Shown here piece after piece: positions 52,081 to 60,884 of a stretch of 64,000 nucleotides of DNA. Source of the stretch: JACQAP01 sp035548375 (GTDB lineage: Bacteria; Pseudomonadota; Gammaproteobacteria; Burkholderiales; JACQAP01); NCBI GenBank assembly GCA_035548375.1, contig DASZTG010000094.1:1-64000 (forward strand), read 5' to 3'. A program made the translations under genes and the position numbers. Every line of letters begins with the position of its first letter. The first letter of the stretch is position 1. The notes under the pieces are model-generated. The model was not told where the DNA came from. It made no database searches and saw nothing but the letters and a program-made list of their open reading frames with translations.

Positions 52081-52991
52081 TTTCCCTCCGACGCGTCGAC
52101 GTTTTCGGTGGAAAGCCCGGCACGCTTCTCCGCCAGCTTGACTGCTGCCATGTAATCTTCGCTCGCATATTCGTCGAGCAACGCCTGCCACAGGTCGCGC
52201 GTGCGCGCGGTGAGCGGCATGCCCATGCCGTGGGCAGCCGCGGCCGCGAGCATGAGGTCCATGTCCTTGCAGATCAGGTCCGGCGTCATGGTCGGCGCGA
52301 AGTCGCGCGTTGCCAGCCGCGCGATCTTCGCCTTGAGCCAGGGCGAGGCGATGGTGCTTCTCGCAATGGTATCGAGCATGGGCTTCCATTCCATGCCGGC
52401 CTTGCGGCCGAGCGACAGGGCTTCCGCGAGCGCCTGCCCGGTGCTGACGATGATCGCGTTGGTCACGAGCTTCATGTAGCGCGCCTGCTCCCCCTCGCCG
52501 AGGTAAGCCTGGTCCTTGCTGAAGGTCTCGACGATGGACTTGATGCGTTTCCAGGCCGCCTCGGGGCCCGACACCAGCACGGTGATGTCGCCGGTCTGTG
52601 CCGACGCGGCGTTACCCGAGATCGGCATGCGCAAATAATCCACGCCGCGCGCAGCCGCTTCGCGCGCGACTTCTTCCGAAACTTGCGGCGACACCGTGCT
52701 GGTGTCGGCGAACACTGCGCCCGCAGCCGCATTCGCCAGTACGCCGCGCGGGCCGAGGGCCACGTCGCGCAAGGCCGCATCGTCCGCCACCGCCGAGAAA
52801 ATCACCTCTGCTTCGCGCGCGCAGGATGCCGTGTCGCGCGCCTCGCTCGCACCAAGCGCAACGAGCTTCTGCCGGCTCGCCGCGCTGCGTGACCAGACCA
52901 TGAGCGGATACCCCGCCTTCATGATGAAGCCCGCCATCGGCACGCCCATGCGTCCCGCGCCGATCCAGCCGATCCTCGGCAGGGATGCCAT
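52077..52991 (-). CDS. 3-hydroxyisobutyrate dehydrogenase family enzyme
   Basis: A 304-residue beta-hydroxyacid dehydrogenase. The dinucleotide motif IGWIGAGRMGVPMAGFI is at residues 6-22, the substrate-binding motif ADTSTVSPQ at about 95, a modified GNAASAQTGDITVL (normally a Ser-Gly-Gly motif) at about 125, and the catalytic-lysine region YMKLVTNAIIVSTGQALAEA at about 170. GGAGGCGACG precedes its ATG. It lies between livF and the hydroxylase gene in the same operon. The family includes 2-hydroxy-3-oxopropionate reductases and 2-(hydroxymethyl)glutarate dehydrogenase; the substrate here is unknown. Confidence 0.9.
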   Translation of the reverse strand: MASLPRIGWIGAGRMGVPMAGFIMKAGYPLMVWSRSAASRQKLVALGASEARDTASCAREAEVIFSAVADDAALRDVALGPRGVLANAAAGAVFADTSTVSPQVSEEVAREAAARGVDYLRMPISGNAASAQTGDITVLVSGPEAAWKRIKSIVETFSKDQAYLGEGEQARYMKLVTNAIIVSTGQALAEALSLGRKAGMEWKPMLDTIARSTIASPWLKAKIARLATRDFAPTMTPDLICKDMDLMLAAAAAHGMGMPLTARTRDLWQALLDEYASEDYMAAVKLAEKRAGLSTENVDASEGK

Positions 52992-53017
52992 CGTCGCCTC
53001 CTTTTTTCGTTGCACGC

Positions 53018-53746
53018 TCACGCGCCGAGATAATAGCTTTTCACCAGTTCGCTGCCTTGCAGCTCGGCGAGGTCGCGGCCCGCGAAGGCGATCTGCCCCT
53101 GCACGATGACATAGCCGCGATCGGCGATGCGGCTCGCCTGGTGGAAATTCTGCTCCGCCATCAGCACCGTCAGGCCAAACTGCGCCTTGAGCGCGCCGAT
53201 GGTGTCTACCGTCTGCTTCACCAGCGCCGGCGACAACCCCACCGACGGCTCGTCGACGAGCAAAAGCCTGGGCGCCGACATAAGGGCACGCGCGATCGCC
53301 AGCATCTGCTGCTGGCCGCCGCTCAGCTCGCCCGCCCGCTGGGAGGCGCGGTCCCGCAGCACCGGGAAGGCGTCGTGGCATAGCGCGAGATTGCGCGAGA
53401 TCGCCGCGCGCGCCTCGCGGCGGAAGGCGCCGAGCATCAGGTTCTCTTGCACCGTGAGCCGGGGGAACAAGCGGCGGCCCTCCGGCACCATGGCGACGCC
53501 GAGCGCGACGATGTCCTGCGTGTCAAGGCGGGCGAGATCGACATGGCGCCCGCCCACTTCCAGCACGATGGAACCGCGCGAGGGCTTCACCTGGCCCATG
53601 ATGCACTTCATCAGGGTGCTCTTGCCGTTGCCGTTGGTGCCGAGCAATGCGACCGTCTCTCCCTCGCGCACCTCGAGCGAGACGCCGTGAAGCGCGCGCA
53701 CGGCGCCGTAGCCCGCTTCCAGATTTTCGATCGCGAGGCTAGTCAC
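53018..53746 (-). CDS. livF: Branched-chain amino acid-type ABC importer ATPase LivF
   Basis: A 242-residue ATPase of the HAAT (LivF) type. Walker A is LLGTNGNGKSTL, signature ELSGGQQQMLAI, Walker B LLLVDEPSVGLSP, and the H-loop is replaced by LMAEQNFHQAS as usual in LivF. It starts eight bases inside livG, and its stop is 26 bases before the dehydrogenase gene. LivF pairs with LivG as the energising heterodimer of a periplasmic-binding-protein importer. Confidence 0.95.
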   Translation of the reverse strand: MTSLAIENLEAGYGAVRALHGVSLEVREGETVALLGTNGNGKSTLMKCIMGQVKPSRGSIVLEVGGRHVDLARLDTQDIVALGVAMVPEGRRLFPRLTVQENLMLGAFRREARAAISRNLALCHDAFPVLRDRASQRAGELSGGQQQMLAIARALMSAPRLLLVDEPSVGLSPALVKQTVDTIGALKAQFGLTVLMAEQNFHQASRIADRGYVIVQGQIAFAGRDLAELQGSELVKSYYLGA

Positions 53747-54467
53747 CGATGTAGACCTTCTGCACGCCGGTATCCCGCACCACGTCCTGCGGTGTGCCCT
53801 GTGCCAGGATGCGCCCGGCGTCGAGGCACACGACGCGCTCCGAGAATTTCATGATCGCGCGCATGATGTGCTCGATCATCACGATGGTCACGCCCTCGCT
53901 GCTCAAGTCGAGCACGATGCCGAGCACCTCATCGACCTCGGCAGGCGACAGCCCGGCCATCACCTCGTCGAGGACCAGCAGGCGCGGCCGCGCCGCCAAT
54001 GCACGCGCCAGCTCGAGCTTGCGCAAGTCGACTTGCGTGAGTGCCGCAGGCAACGCGTCAGCCTTCGCCTGCAGGCCCATCTTGCGCAGCAGATCGCGCG
54101 CTTCCGCGCCCACGTCGGCACGATGCAGCGAGTGGCGGTGTGCGACGTACTCCAGCGGCACGGCGACGTTCTCCGCCAAGGTCATGCTTGCAAACGGCCG
54201 CGGTAGCTGGAAGCTGCGCGCGATGCCGATCTGCGCGCGGCGGTGTGCCGGCCACCGGGTCACGTCCACGCCATCGAAGCGGATCGACCCCGCGTCGCCG
54301 CGCAATGCACCGGCGATGCAATTGATCAGCGTGGTCTTGCCCGATCCGTTGGGCCCGATAATGCCGAGGCGCTCGCCGGCTCGCAGCGCGAGGCTGACGT
54401 CCGACAGCGCGACGAAGCCGCCGAAGCGCTTGGTGATGCCCGTAACTTCGAGCAGCGCCGCGCTCAC
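53739..54467 (-). CDS. livG: Branched-chain amino acid-type ABC importer ATPase LivG
   Basis: A 242-residue ATPase. Walker A GPNGSGKTTLINC and Walker B LLVLDEVMAGLSP are intact, and the LivG-specific GIARSFQLPRPFASM follows. The signature motif is strongly divergent (LTQVDLRKLELARAL instead of LSGGQ-like). Start is GTG at 54467 overlapping the livM stop (GTGA), so translation is coupled. With LivF it should power an importer for amino acids or aromatic/heteroaromatic acids. Confidence 0.93.
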   Translation of the reverse strand: MSAALLEVTGITKRFGGFVALSDVSLALRAGERLGIIGPNGSGKTTLINCIAGALRGDAGSIRFDGVDVTRWPAHRRAQIGIARSFQLPRPFASMTLAENVAVPLEYVAHRHSLHRADVGAEARDLLRKMGLQAKADALPAALTQVDLRKLELARALAARPRLLVLDEVMAGLSPAEVDEVLGIVLDLSSEGVTIVMIEHIMRAIMKFSERVVCLDAGRILAQGTPQDVVRDTGVQKVYIGD

Positions 54468-55420
54468 CTGCGGACCGCCTTCCCGGACCATTTGCGCGCG
54501 AGTCCCAGGATGCCGTCGGGCGCGGCAACCACGAACGCGACCAGCAGCACGCCCAGCACGAGGACATTCAGTTCCGAGGACAGCGTCACCGTGACGAGCT
54601 GCTGCGCGCTGCCGAGCAACAGCGCGCCGATGACGGGCCCGATCCAGCTCGCGGTGCCGCCGATGATGGGCATCGCCAGCGCGGAAACCGCATAGTTCAA
54701 ACTGAAAGCGGACGTCGGCTCGATGAAGCTCATGTAGAGCGGGAACGGCGCGCCGGCGAGGCCCATCAGCGCACCGGACAGGGTGGCCGCGAGCAGCTTC
54801 AGCCGCAGAGTCGGCACGCCGGCGGACTCGGCCGCTTCCTCGCTGTCGCGCAGCGCGCGCAGGCCGCGGCCGATCCAGGAAATTTCCACGTAACGCGCCA
54901 GCGCGACGGCCAGCACGGCGATGAGCGCCATTGCGACGAACAACAGGCGCGCATAGGTCGCGAACCCGGCGGGCGCCGCAGGCTGGACCATGGTGGCGCC
55001 GCGCGCGCCGCCGACATAGCCCCAGTTCAGCACGACGGTTTCGCAGATGACGGCGATCGCCACCGTGGCGATCGAGAAGAATATCCCGCGCAGGCGCAAG
55101 GTCATGGCGCCGACGGCAAATCCCATGAGGCCGGTCACCCCTGCCGCGGCGACGAGCTGGATGATGAGCGGCGCATCGAAGGCCTTCACCAGCGCCACCG
55201 CGGTATAAGCCCCCGCGGCAAAGAAAGCCCCGGAGCCGAAGTTCACGTAACCCGCATAGCCGCCGAGGATGTTCCATGCCGTGGCCAGCACGACGAACTG
55301 CAGCACCACGTAGCCCGCGAAGAAGAAATATTCGTTATCGACGAACCAGGCCAGCAGCAGCGCGCCGCCCAGCACCGCGATGGCGCCGGCGAAAAAGATT
55401 TTCCAGCGGCCCATGCGCAT
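54464..55420 (-). CDS. livM: Branched-chain amino acid-type ABC importer permease LivM
   Basis: A 318-residue inner-membrane permease with about eight hydrophobic helices. It contains LGGYAGYVNFGSGAFFAAGA, LRLRGIFFSIATVAIAVICE and ARYVEISWIGRGLRALRDSE, the EAA-like cytoplasmic loop of LivM. It overlaps livH by one base (TGATG) and livG by four. With LivH it forms the transmembrane channel. Confidence 0.93.
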   Translation of the reverse strand: MRMGRWKIFFAGAIAVLGGALLLAWFVDNEYFFFAGYVVLQFVVLATAWNILGGYAGYVNFGSGAFFAAGAYTAVALVKAFDAPLIIQLVAAAGVTGLMGFAVGAMTLRLRGIFFSIATVAIAVICETVVLNWGYVGGARGATMVQPAAPAGFATYARLLFVAMALIAVLAVALARYVEISWIGRGLRALRDSEEAAESAGVPTLRLKLLAATLSGALMGLAGAPFPLYMSFIEPTSAFSLNYAVSALAMPIIGGTASWIGPVIGALLLGSAQQLVTVTLSSELNVLVLGVLLVAFVVAAPDGILGLARKWSGKAVRR

Positions 55421-56289
55421 CAGCGTCCGAACAGGCCGGCCGGGCGCACCGCCAGCACCAGCAACAGGAGGCCGAAGGCCACGGCCGGCGCCCAGGACGC
55501 GCCGAACGATGTGAGCACCACGCTTTCGGCGATGCCGAGGATGATGCCGGCCACGAGCGTGCCCGGCATGCTGCCGAGCCCGGCAAGCACCGCGACGCAG
55601 AAAGTGCGGCCGATGTAGAGTCGTCCGAGTCCCGGCTCTACCGGCGTGACGATGATCAGCAGCGCGCCAGCCAGCGCGCAGGTGCCGGTGGCGATGCCGA
55701 ACGCCCAGCGCTTGATGCGCACCGGATCGGCCCCCATCAGCGCCAGCGCGCCTTCGTCCTGCGCCACGGCTTTTATCGCGCGGCCGGTGAACGTGCCCGA
55801 CAGGTAGAGCGTGAGCACGACGGTCAGCAGCAGCGCCACGCCGAACGCGACCAGCATTCGCAGTGGCAAGCGCATCTCGCCCAAGGCAAAGCTCTTGCCG
55901 ATGTAGGCCGCGTCGACCGCGCGCTGGTCCACGCCGAAGGCCAGGATCAACGCGACTTCGACGATGAAGGCGATGCCGAAGAAGAAGGCAAGGCCGCGCA
56001 ACCCGGCGTCGCTGCCGCGGCTTTCGAACACCGCATGGTAAAAGCGATGCACGGCCAGGCCCGCGACGAAGAATGCCGGCGTCAGCAGCGCGCCGGCCAG
56101 CAGCGGGTCGATGCCTATCCTGTTGAGCGCGTAAGCCCCATAGGCGCCGAGCACCAGGAAGGCGGGATGCGCGATCTGCGGCACGTCGAGCAGGCCGAAG
56201 GCCACCGACAGGCCGACGCTGACGGCGGCGTAGAAGCAGCCGAGCAGCACGCCCGCGACGATCGCATCGCCCAGCAGCTCGAAGGACAT
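55420..56289 (-). CDS. livH: Branched-chain amino acid-type ABC importer permease LivH
   Basis: A 289-residue permease with about eight hydrophobic helices. The N-terminal GDAIVAGVLLGCFYAAVSVG is the LivH start, followed by FFGIAFIVEVALIL, the loop TFTGRAIKAVAQDEGALALM (EAA-like motif) and LAGLGSMPGTLVAGIILGIA near the C-terminus. The stop overlaps the livM start. It lies seven bases after the binding-protein gene, so it is translated from the same message. Confidence 0.93.
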   Translation of the reverse strand: MSFELLGDAIVAGVLLGCFYAAVSVGLSVAFGLLDVPQIAHPAFLVLGAYGAYALNRIGIDPLLAGALLTPAFFVAGLAVHRFYHAVFESRGSDAGLRGLAFFFGIAFIVEVALILAFGVDQRAVDAAYIGKSFALGEMRLPLRMLVAFGVALLLTVVLTLYLSGTFTGRAIKAVAQDEGALALMGADPVRIKRWAFGIATGTCALAGALLIIVTPVEPGLGRLYIGRTFCVAVLAGLGSMPGTLVAGIILGIAESVVLTSFGASWAPAVAFGLLLLVLAVRPAGLFGR

Positions 56290-56296
56290 CGTCGCC

Positions 56297-57559
56297 CTAG
56301 CGGCGCACCTGGTTGAAGGCGTCCAGTTCTCCGCTCTTGAAAGCCTCGGGGGCGACGATCACCTGCTTGCCGGCGGCGCGGAACTGTTCCAGATTCTTGT
56401 CTGCGATGTTCCTGAATTGCACATAGACGATGCGCGGGTTCGCCCATTCGCCGGTCGGGCCGTAGCGGATGCTGCCGACGATGGTCTTGATCTCGTGTTC
56501 GCGCAGGTATTTCGCCAGCACCTTGTTGTCCAGGCTTTTCGTCGCGGTCACGGCCTGCGCAAGGATCTGCCCGATCGCATAGTCGTACGGCGGCAGGTAG
56601 AACCCGAGCGGATCGACGTTCGCGCCTTTCGCTTTCTCCTGGTAGCGCACCAGGAAGTCCTTGATGCCCGGGAAGTCCATGGTCTTCTCCGGCGCCCAGG
56701 TGTTGTAGTTCACCACGCCGTTCAGCGCGGAGCCCAGCGATTCCATGATAGAGGCGTACTGCAAGCCGACCATGCCGCCGCCGAACAGCTTGACGTTGCC
56801 GCCGATGCCGATCTCGCCGACCGAGCGGATGATGGCCGTGGAGTCGGAAGGATACGACGCGACGAACACGACATCCGGGTTCTTCGCGCGAATCGCGCGC
56901 ACCATCGACGAGAACTCCACCGTGTTCGGCGGATAGTTCTGGTCGTAGACCGATTCCAGCCCCGCCTCTTTCAATCCCGCGCGCACGCCGCCGGCGAGAT
57001 TTTGCGCGAACTCGGCGTCGGCGGCCAGGATGGCAATGGTTTTCGCGCCGACCTTGCGGCACAGGCCGAGGAAGGGCGCGGCCGAGTCTTTCGCCGATGC
57101 CCACGGCTGGTTGTTGAAGTACTTGTCGTGCCGGACATGCGCGTTCGCATCCAGCGCGAAATTGCCGATCAGCAACCGGTCGCGCTGCTTGACCAGCGGC
57201 ATGATCGGTGCGGTGGGATTGGTCGCGTAAGGCGCGACCAGCAAGTCGACCTTGTCGACGTCGAGCAGCTTCGAATAGATGCCCGGCGTCATCGACGGAT
57301 TGCCCTGGTCGTCGTAAACCACGAGCTCAACTGGGCGGCCGAGCAGGCCGCCGCGGGCATTGACGTCGTCGCGCCAGAGCTGCATTGCGACCAGCCCGGA
57401 TTTGCCGGCGCCGCTCAAGGGCCCGGTTTGCGCGATCGACAGGCCGATGCGGATCGGCGCCTTGTCCTGCGCCTGCGCGCCAATCGCGAAGACGAGGCCA
57501 GCCAGTGCGGCAAGGATGGTCGCGACGTGCGCGACGATGCGCCGCCTCGTTAGCTTCAT
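56297..57559 (-). CDS. livK: Branched-chain amino acid-type ABC substrate-binding protein
   Basis: A 420-residue periplasmic binding protein (Peripla_BP_6, LivK-like). The signal peptide is MKLTRRRIVAHVATILAALA with Ala-rich end (cleavage near residue 30), followed by IRIGLSIAQTGPLSGAGKSG and ELVVYDDQGNPS, the typical ligand-site region. Family members bind branched-chain amino acids, amides or aromatic acids. As the first gene of the operon it shares a divergent promoter region (57560-57762, about 200 bases) with the next binding-protein gene. The catabolic genes downstream make an aromatic or heterocyclic acid the likelier cargo. Confidence 0.9.
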   Translation of the reverse strand: MKLTRRRIVAHVATILAALAGLVFAIGAQAQDKAPIRIGLSIAQTGPLSGAGKSGLVAMQLWRDDVNARGGLLGRPVELVVYDDQGNPSMTPGIYSKLLDVDKVDLLVAPYATNPTAPIMPLVKQRDRLLIGNFALDANAHVRHDKYFNNQPWASAKDSAAPFLGLCRKVGAKTIAILAADAEFAQNLAGGVRAGLKEAGLESVYDQNYPPNTVEFSSMVRAIRAKNPDVVFVASYPSDSTAIIRSVGEIGIGGNVKLFGGGMVGLQYASIMESLGSALNGVVNYNTWAPEKTMDFPGIKDFLVRYQEKAKGANVDPLGFYLPPYDYAIGQILAQAVTATKSLDNKVLAKYLREHEIKTIVGSIRYGPTGEWANPRIVYVQFRNIADKNLEQFRAAGKQVIVAPEAFKSGELDAFNQVRR

Positions 57560-57762
57560 GGATTCCTCTCCGTCATCCGGGGCAGGGTCGTGATGCCCGT
57601 CCCCTGCTTTTTGTTTTGTGGAAATGCTGCGTGCAGGGAGCCTATCATTCCCCGCTATCGATCTCCAGCATGAACGTCCCCAAACTGGGTTACCGGAACA
57701 TGCGCATCATCCGGATAGCCCCGTGTTAGATTGATGGCTCCCTCGAGGGTTGACCCACGGAC

Positions 57763-58644
57763 ATGGAATTCTTCAAGCAGGTTTCGGTCGTTGCCGCAGT
57801 GGCGATCGGGCTGGCGGCTTCACCGGCAAGTGCCGACCAGCCGACCGGCACCCTCAAAAAGATCATCGACACGCGCAAGATCCGCCTCGGCTACCAGAGG
57901 GACCTGGCGCCGCTTTCGTCCATCGGTGCCGATGGAAAGCCGCGAGGCTATTCGATCGACTTGTGCCGCCGCGTGGTCTCCGGCATCCGCAACGACTTCA
58001 GCCTCGTGGCGCTGGACATCGAGTGGGTCGAGGTAACCATGACCAGCCGGTTCAAGCTGGTGGCCGATGGCTCCATAGACCTGGAGTGCGCGGCTTCGGC
58101 CATTACGCTCTCGCGCATGAAAATGGTGGATTTCAGCGCAATGACGTGGATCGACAGCGGTACCTTCCTCGCAAGGCGCGGCGAGGTCATCAGGTCGATA
58201 GCGGACTTGGGCGGCAAGAAGGTGGCGGTGTTCGAAGGCTCGACCACGGAAGGCGCGCTCCGCGGGGCGCTGCTCGGCCAGACCCTCGCTGGTGGCCAGG
58301 TCAGCACGCAGATCGTTCTCGTGAAAAACCGGCAAGGAAGCATCGAGGCCCTCGATGCCGGCGCGGTCGACATGATCGCGGGCGATCGAACGATCCTCGC
58401 TAACCTTGCGCGCAGCGCACGCGACCCGGAGCAACTGGCACTGGCCGACTACCAGTTCATGTACGAGCCTTACGGCCTGCCGCTGCGCCGCAATGATGCG
58501 GACTTCAAGTTCGCCGTGAACAGCGCACTGGCCAACCTGTACAGCGGCGGCGAGATCTTGAAGATCTACAAGGCCTGGTTCGGCGATTTGACGCCGCCGC
58601 CGCTGCTGGAGTCCTTGTACGACCTCAACGGCCTGCGAGACTGA
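57763..58644 (+). CDS. Amino-acid ABC transporter substrate-binding protein (PBP3/GltI-like), orphan
   Basis: A 293-residue periplasmic binding protein (SBP_bac_3). The signal peptide ends at about residue 25; then TLKKIIDTRKIRLGYQRDLA, GYSIDLCRRVV, MTSRFKLVADGSIDLECAAS and DFSAMTWIDSGTFLARRG are the typical blocks of the GltI/glutamate-aspartate binding branch. No permease or ATPase gene of that type is in the window, so it is an orphan or acts as a scavenging or sensory protein. It is divergent from the liv operon and convergent with the aldehyde oxidoreductase cluster. Confidence 0.9.
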   Translation: MEFFKQVSVVAAVAIGLAASPASADQPTGTLKKIIDTRKIRLGYQRDLAPLSSIGADGKPRGYSIDLCRRVVSGIRNDFSLVALDIEWVEVTMTSRFKLVADGSIDLECAASAITLSRMKMVDFSAMTWIDSGTFLARRGEVIRSIADLGGKKVAVFEGSTTEGALRGALLGQTLAGGQVSTQIVLVKNRQGSIEALDAGAVDMIAGDRTILANLARSARDPEQLALADYQFMYEPYGLPLRRNDADFKFAVNSALANLYSGGEILKIYKAWFGDLTPPPLLESLYDLNGLRD

Positions 58645-58673
58645 TGGCCCTCATGGGATAGACCGGACGTGCA

Positions 58674-60884
58674 TTACGCGATCAGCTTGTCCAGCGTGAT
58701 CGGCAAGTCGCGAATGCGCTTGCCGGTCGCGTGGAACACCGCGTTCGCCACGGCGCCGGCAACGCCGGTGATGCCGATCTCGCCGATGCCGCGCCCGCCC
58801 AGCGGATTGAAGCGCGCGTCGTCCTCGTCGACGAAATCAACCTCGATCTCCTGGACGTCGGCGTTCACCGGCACGTGGTACTCGGCGAGGTTGCCGTTGG
58901 CGAAGCGGCCATAGCGCAGGTCCAGCACGCTCTGCTCGAACAGCGCCTGACCCAGCCCCCATACGATGCCGCCCTGGAGCTGGCTGCGCGCAGTTTTCAA
59001 ATTGAATAGCCGGCCGACGCTGTACGCGGCGACGACGCGCGGCACGCGCAGCACGCCGGTCAACTCGTCCACCCTGACCTCCACGAACACCGCGCCGAAC
59101 GAGCGGCTGGCGAATTTCTTTTCGTCCTCGCCGGGTTTGGCCTGGCCTTTCGCTTCGATGGCGGCCGGCTGGCGCATCGCGAATGCGGCCAGCGATTCCA
59201 GGCGCCGGCCTCCCCGCGTCGTCAGCCAGCCATCGTGGATTGCCGCGTTCGGCTCGTCCAATTCGTGCAGGGGCGATCGCGGGTCCGCCGCGGCTGCGTC
59301 GACGATCATTCGCTTGAGGGCAAGACAGGCATCCTGCACGGCGGGACCGACGCTCGCCGCCGTCATCGAACCGCCGGATACCGGGGCTTCGGGCAATGCG
59401 GTATCACCAAGCTCGAAGCGCACCTGGCTGAGCGGAACGCCGAGCGTCTGCGCCGCGATTTGCGTCATGATCGTGTAAGTGCCTGTGCCAAGATCCTGCG
59501 TGCCGGACGTCACCAGCGCCGAGCCGTCGCGCAGCAGCCGCGCCGAGGCCAGCGCCGGCAACCGATGCGCAGGATAGGTCGCGGTGGCCATGCCCCAGCC
59601 GATCAATTCATGCGCGGTGCGCATGGAGCGCGGCGCGGCATTGCGCTTCGACCAGCCGAATCGTTTTGCCGCCATTTCGTAGCAGGTGCGCAGCCGCTTG
59701 CTGGTCCACGGCTTGCCGGTGGAAGGTTCCGTTTCCGCGTGATTGCGCAGGCGCAACTCGACGGGGTCCATGCCGAGTTTCACGGCCAGCTCGTCCATCG
59801 CGCTTTCGATGGCGAACGTCCCGGTGCATTCGCCGGGCGCACGCTGGAAGGTCGGAACGCCGACGTTGAGCTTCACAAGGCGCTGCGTCGTGGCGCCGTT
59901 CGCGCACGCGTAGAGGGCCCTTGTCGGCATGGTCGAGGCCTCCGCGTAGTCTTCCATGACCGAAGTGTGCGAGACGACGTCATGGCGAATCGCCGTCAAG
60001 CGACCGTCCCGCCGTGCCCCGAGCACAACCTTCTGCTGCGTAAGCGGCCGACCGCCCACCGGCCCGAACATTTGCGTGCGCGCCAGCACGAGCTTGACTG
60101 GCCGGCCAGCAGCCTTCGACGCCAGCGCCGCGAGCACAACGTGCGACCAGGCCGAGCCTTTGCAGCCGAATCCGCCGCCGACGAAGGGATCGATGACGCG
60201 AATGCGCTCTGCGGGAATGCCGAGGGTTTTGGCCACCGTCTGCTTCACGCCGGAAACGTATTGCGTGGCATCGTACAAGGTCAGGTTTTCACCCTGCCAA
60301 TGCGCGACCGTGGCATGCGGTTCCATGGGATTGTGATGTTCCATGGAAGTCGAGTAGTCCTGCTCTACCCGGACTTCCGCCTGCGCGAGCCCGATGTCGA
60401 TGTTGCCCCACGCCTTGTCGGGTGGATCGCGCGTGAGTTTCTCGGGCTTGTAAGCCGAGCTTTTTTCCTTTTCGAAATCGAGTTGCGCCGGCTGGGCGAT
60501 GTAGGCCACGTTCACGTTCGCGGCGGCCTCCATGGCATTCTCGAACGTATCGGCGACAACCACCGCGATGGGTTGGCCGTTGTATTTCACGACATCGTCC
60601 TGCAGCAGGGAAAGGATGCGCCCGGCGGGCGGGTTGACCGCGGCGCGTCCTTTCTGCGGCAAGGCTGGAGCATTGTCGTGGGTGAGCACGTAAATCACGC
60701 CCGGCATACGCAGTGCGCGCGTGGTGTCCACCCGCACGCGCCCGCTCGGGATTGTGCTCTGGACCATCACCGCGTAGGCCATGTTCGACGGTGAAAACTC
60801 CGCCGCGTAGCGCGCCTGTCCCGTCACCTTGGCGGGTCCATCCACGCGATCCAACGCGGCACCAATGAGCGATTTGTCGTTCAT
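58674..60884 (-). CDS. paoC: Aldehyde oxidoreductase molybdenum-binding subunit, PaoC-like
   Basis: A 736-residue xanthine-dehydrogenase-family large subunit. It begins LIGAALDRVDGPAKVTGQAR and has VDPFVGGGFGCKGSAWSHVV (molybdopterin-binding), and, near the C-terminus, GGRGIGEIGITGVAGAVANA, which carries the active-site Glu of this family. No signal peptide; PaoC is exported with the Tat-tagged PaoA subunit. Overlap with the preceding FAD-subunit gene is four bases (ATGA). The enzyme oxidises aromatic or aliphatic aldehydes, with broad specificity in E. coli PaoABC. Confidence 0.9.
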   Translation of the reverse strand: MNDKSLIGAALDRVDGPAKVTGQARYAAEFSPSNMAYAVMVQSTIPSGRVRVDTTRALRMPGVIYVLTHDNAPALPQKGRAAVNPPAGRILSLLQDDVVKYNGQPIAVVVADTFENAMEAAANVNVAYIAQPAQLDFEKEKSSAYKPEKLTRDPPDKAWGNIDIGLAQAEVRVEQDYSTSMEHHNPMEPHATVAHWQGENLTLYDATQYVSGVKQTVAKTLGIPAERIRVIDPFVGGGFGCKGSAWSHVVLAALASKAAGRPVKLVLARTQMFGPVGGRPLTQQKVVLGARRDGRLTAIRHDVVSHTSVMEDYAEASTMPTRALYACANGATTQRLVKLNVGVPTFQRAPGECTGTFAIESAMDELAVKLGMDPVELRLRNHAETEPSTGKPWTSKRLRTCYEMAAKRFGWSKRNAAPRSMRTAHELIGWGMATATYPAHRLPALASARLLRDGSALVTSGTQDLGTGTYTIMTQIAAQTLGVPLSQVRFELGDTALPEAPVSGGSMTAASVGPAVQDACLALKRMIVDAAAADPRSPLHELDEPNAAIHDGWLTTRGGRRLESLAAFAMRQPAAIEAKGQAKPGEDEKKFASRSFGAVFVEVRVDELTGVLRVPRVVAAYSVGRLFNLKTARSQLQGGIVWGLGQALFEQSVLDLRYGRFANGNLAEYHVPVNADVQEIEVDFVDEDDARFNPLGGRGIGEIGITGVAGAVANAVFHATGKRIRDLPITLDKLIA

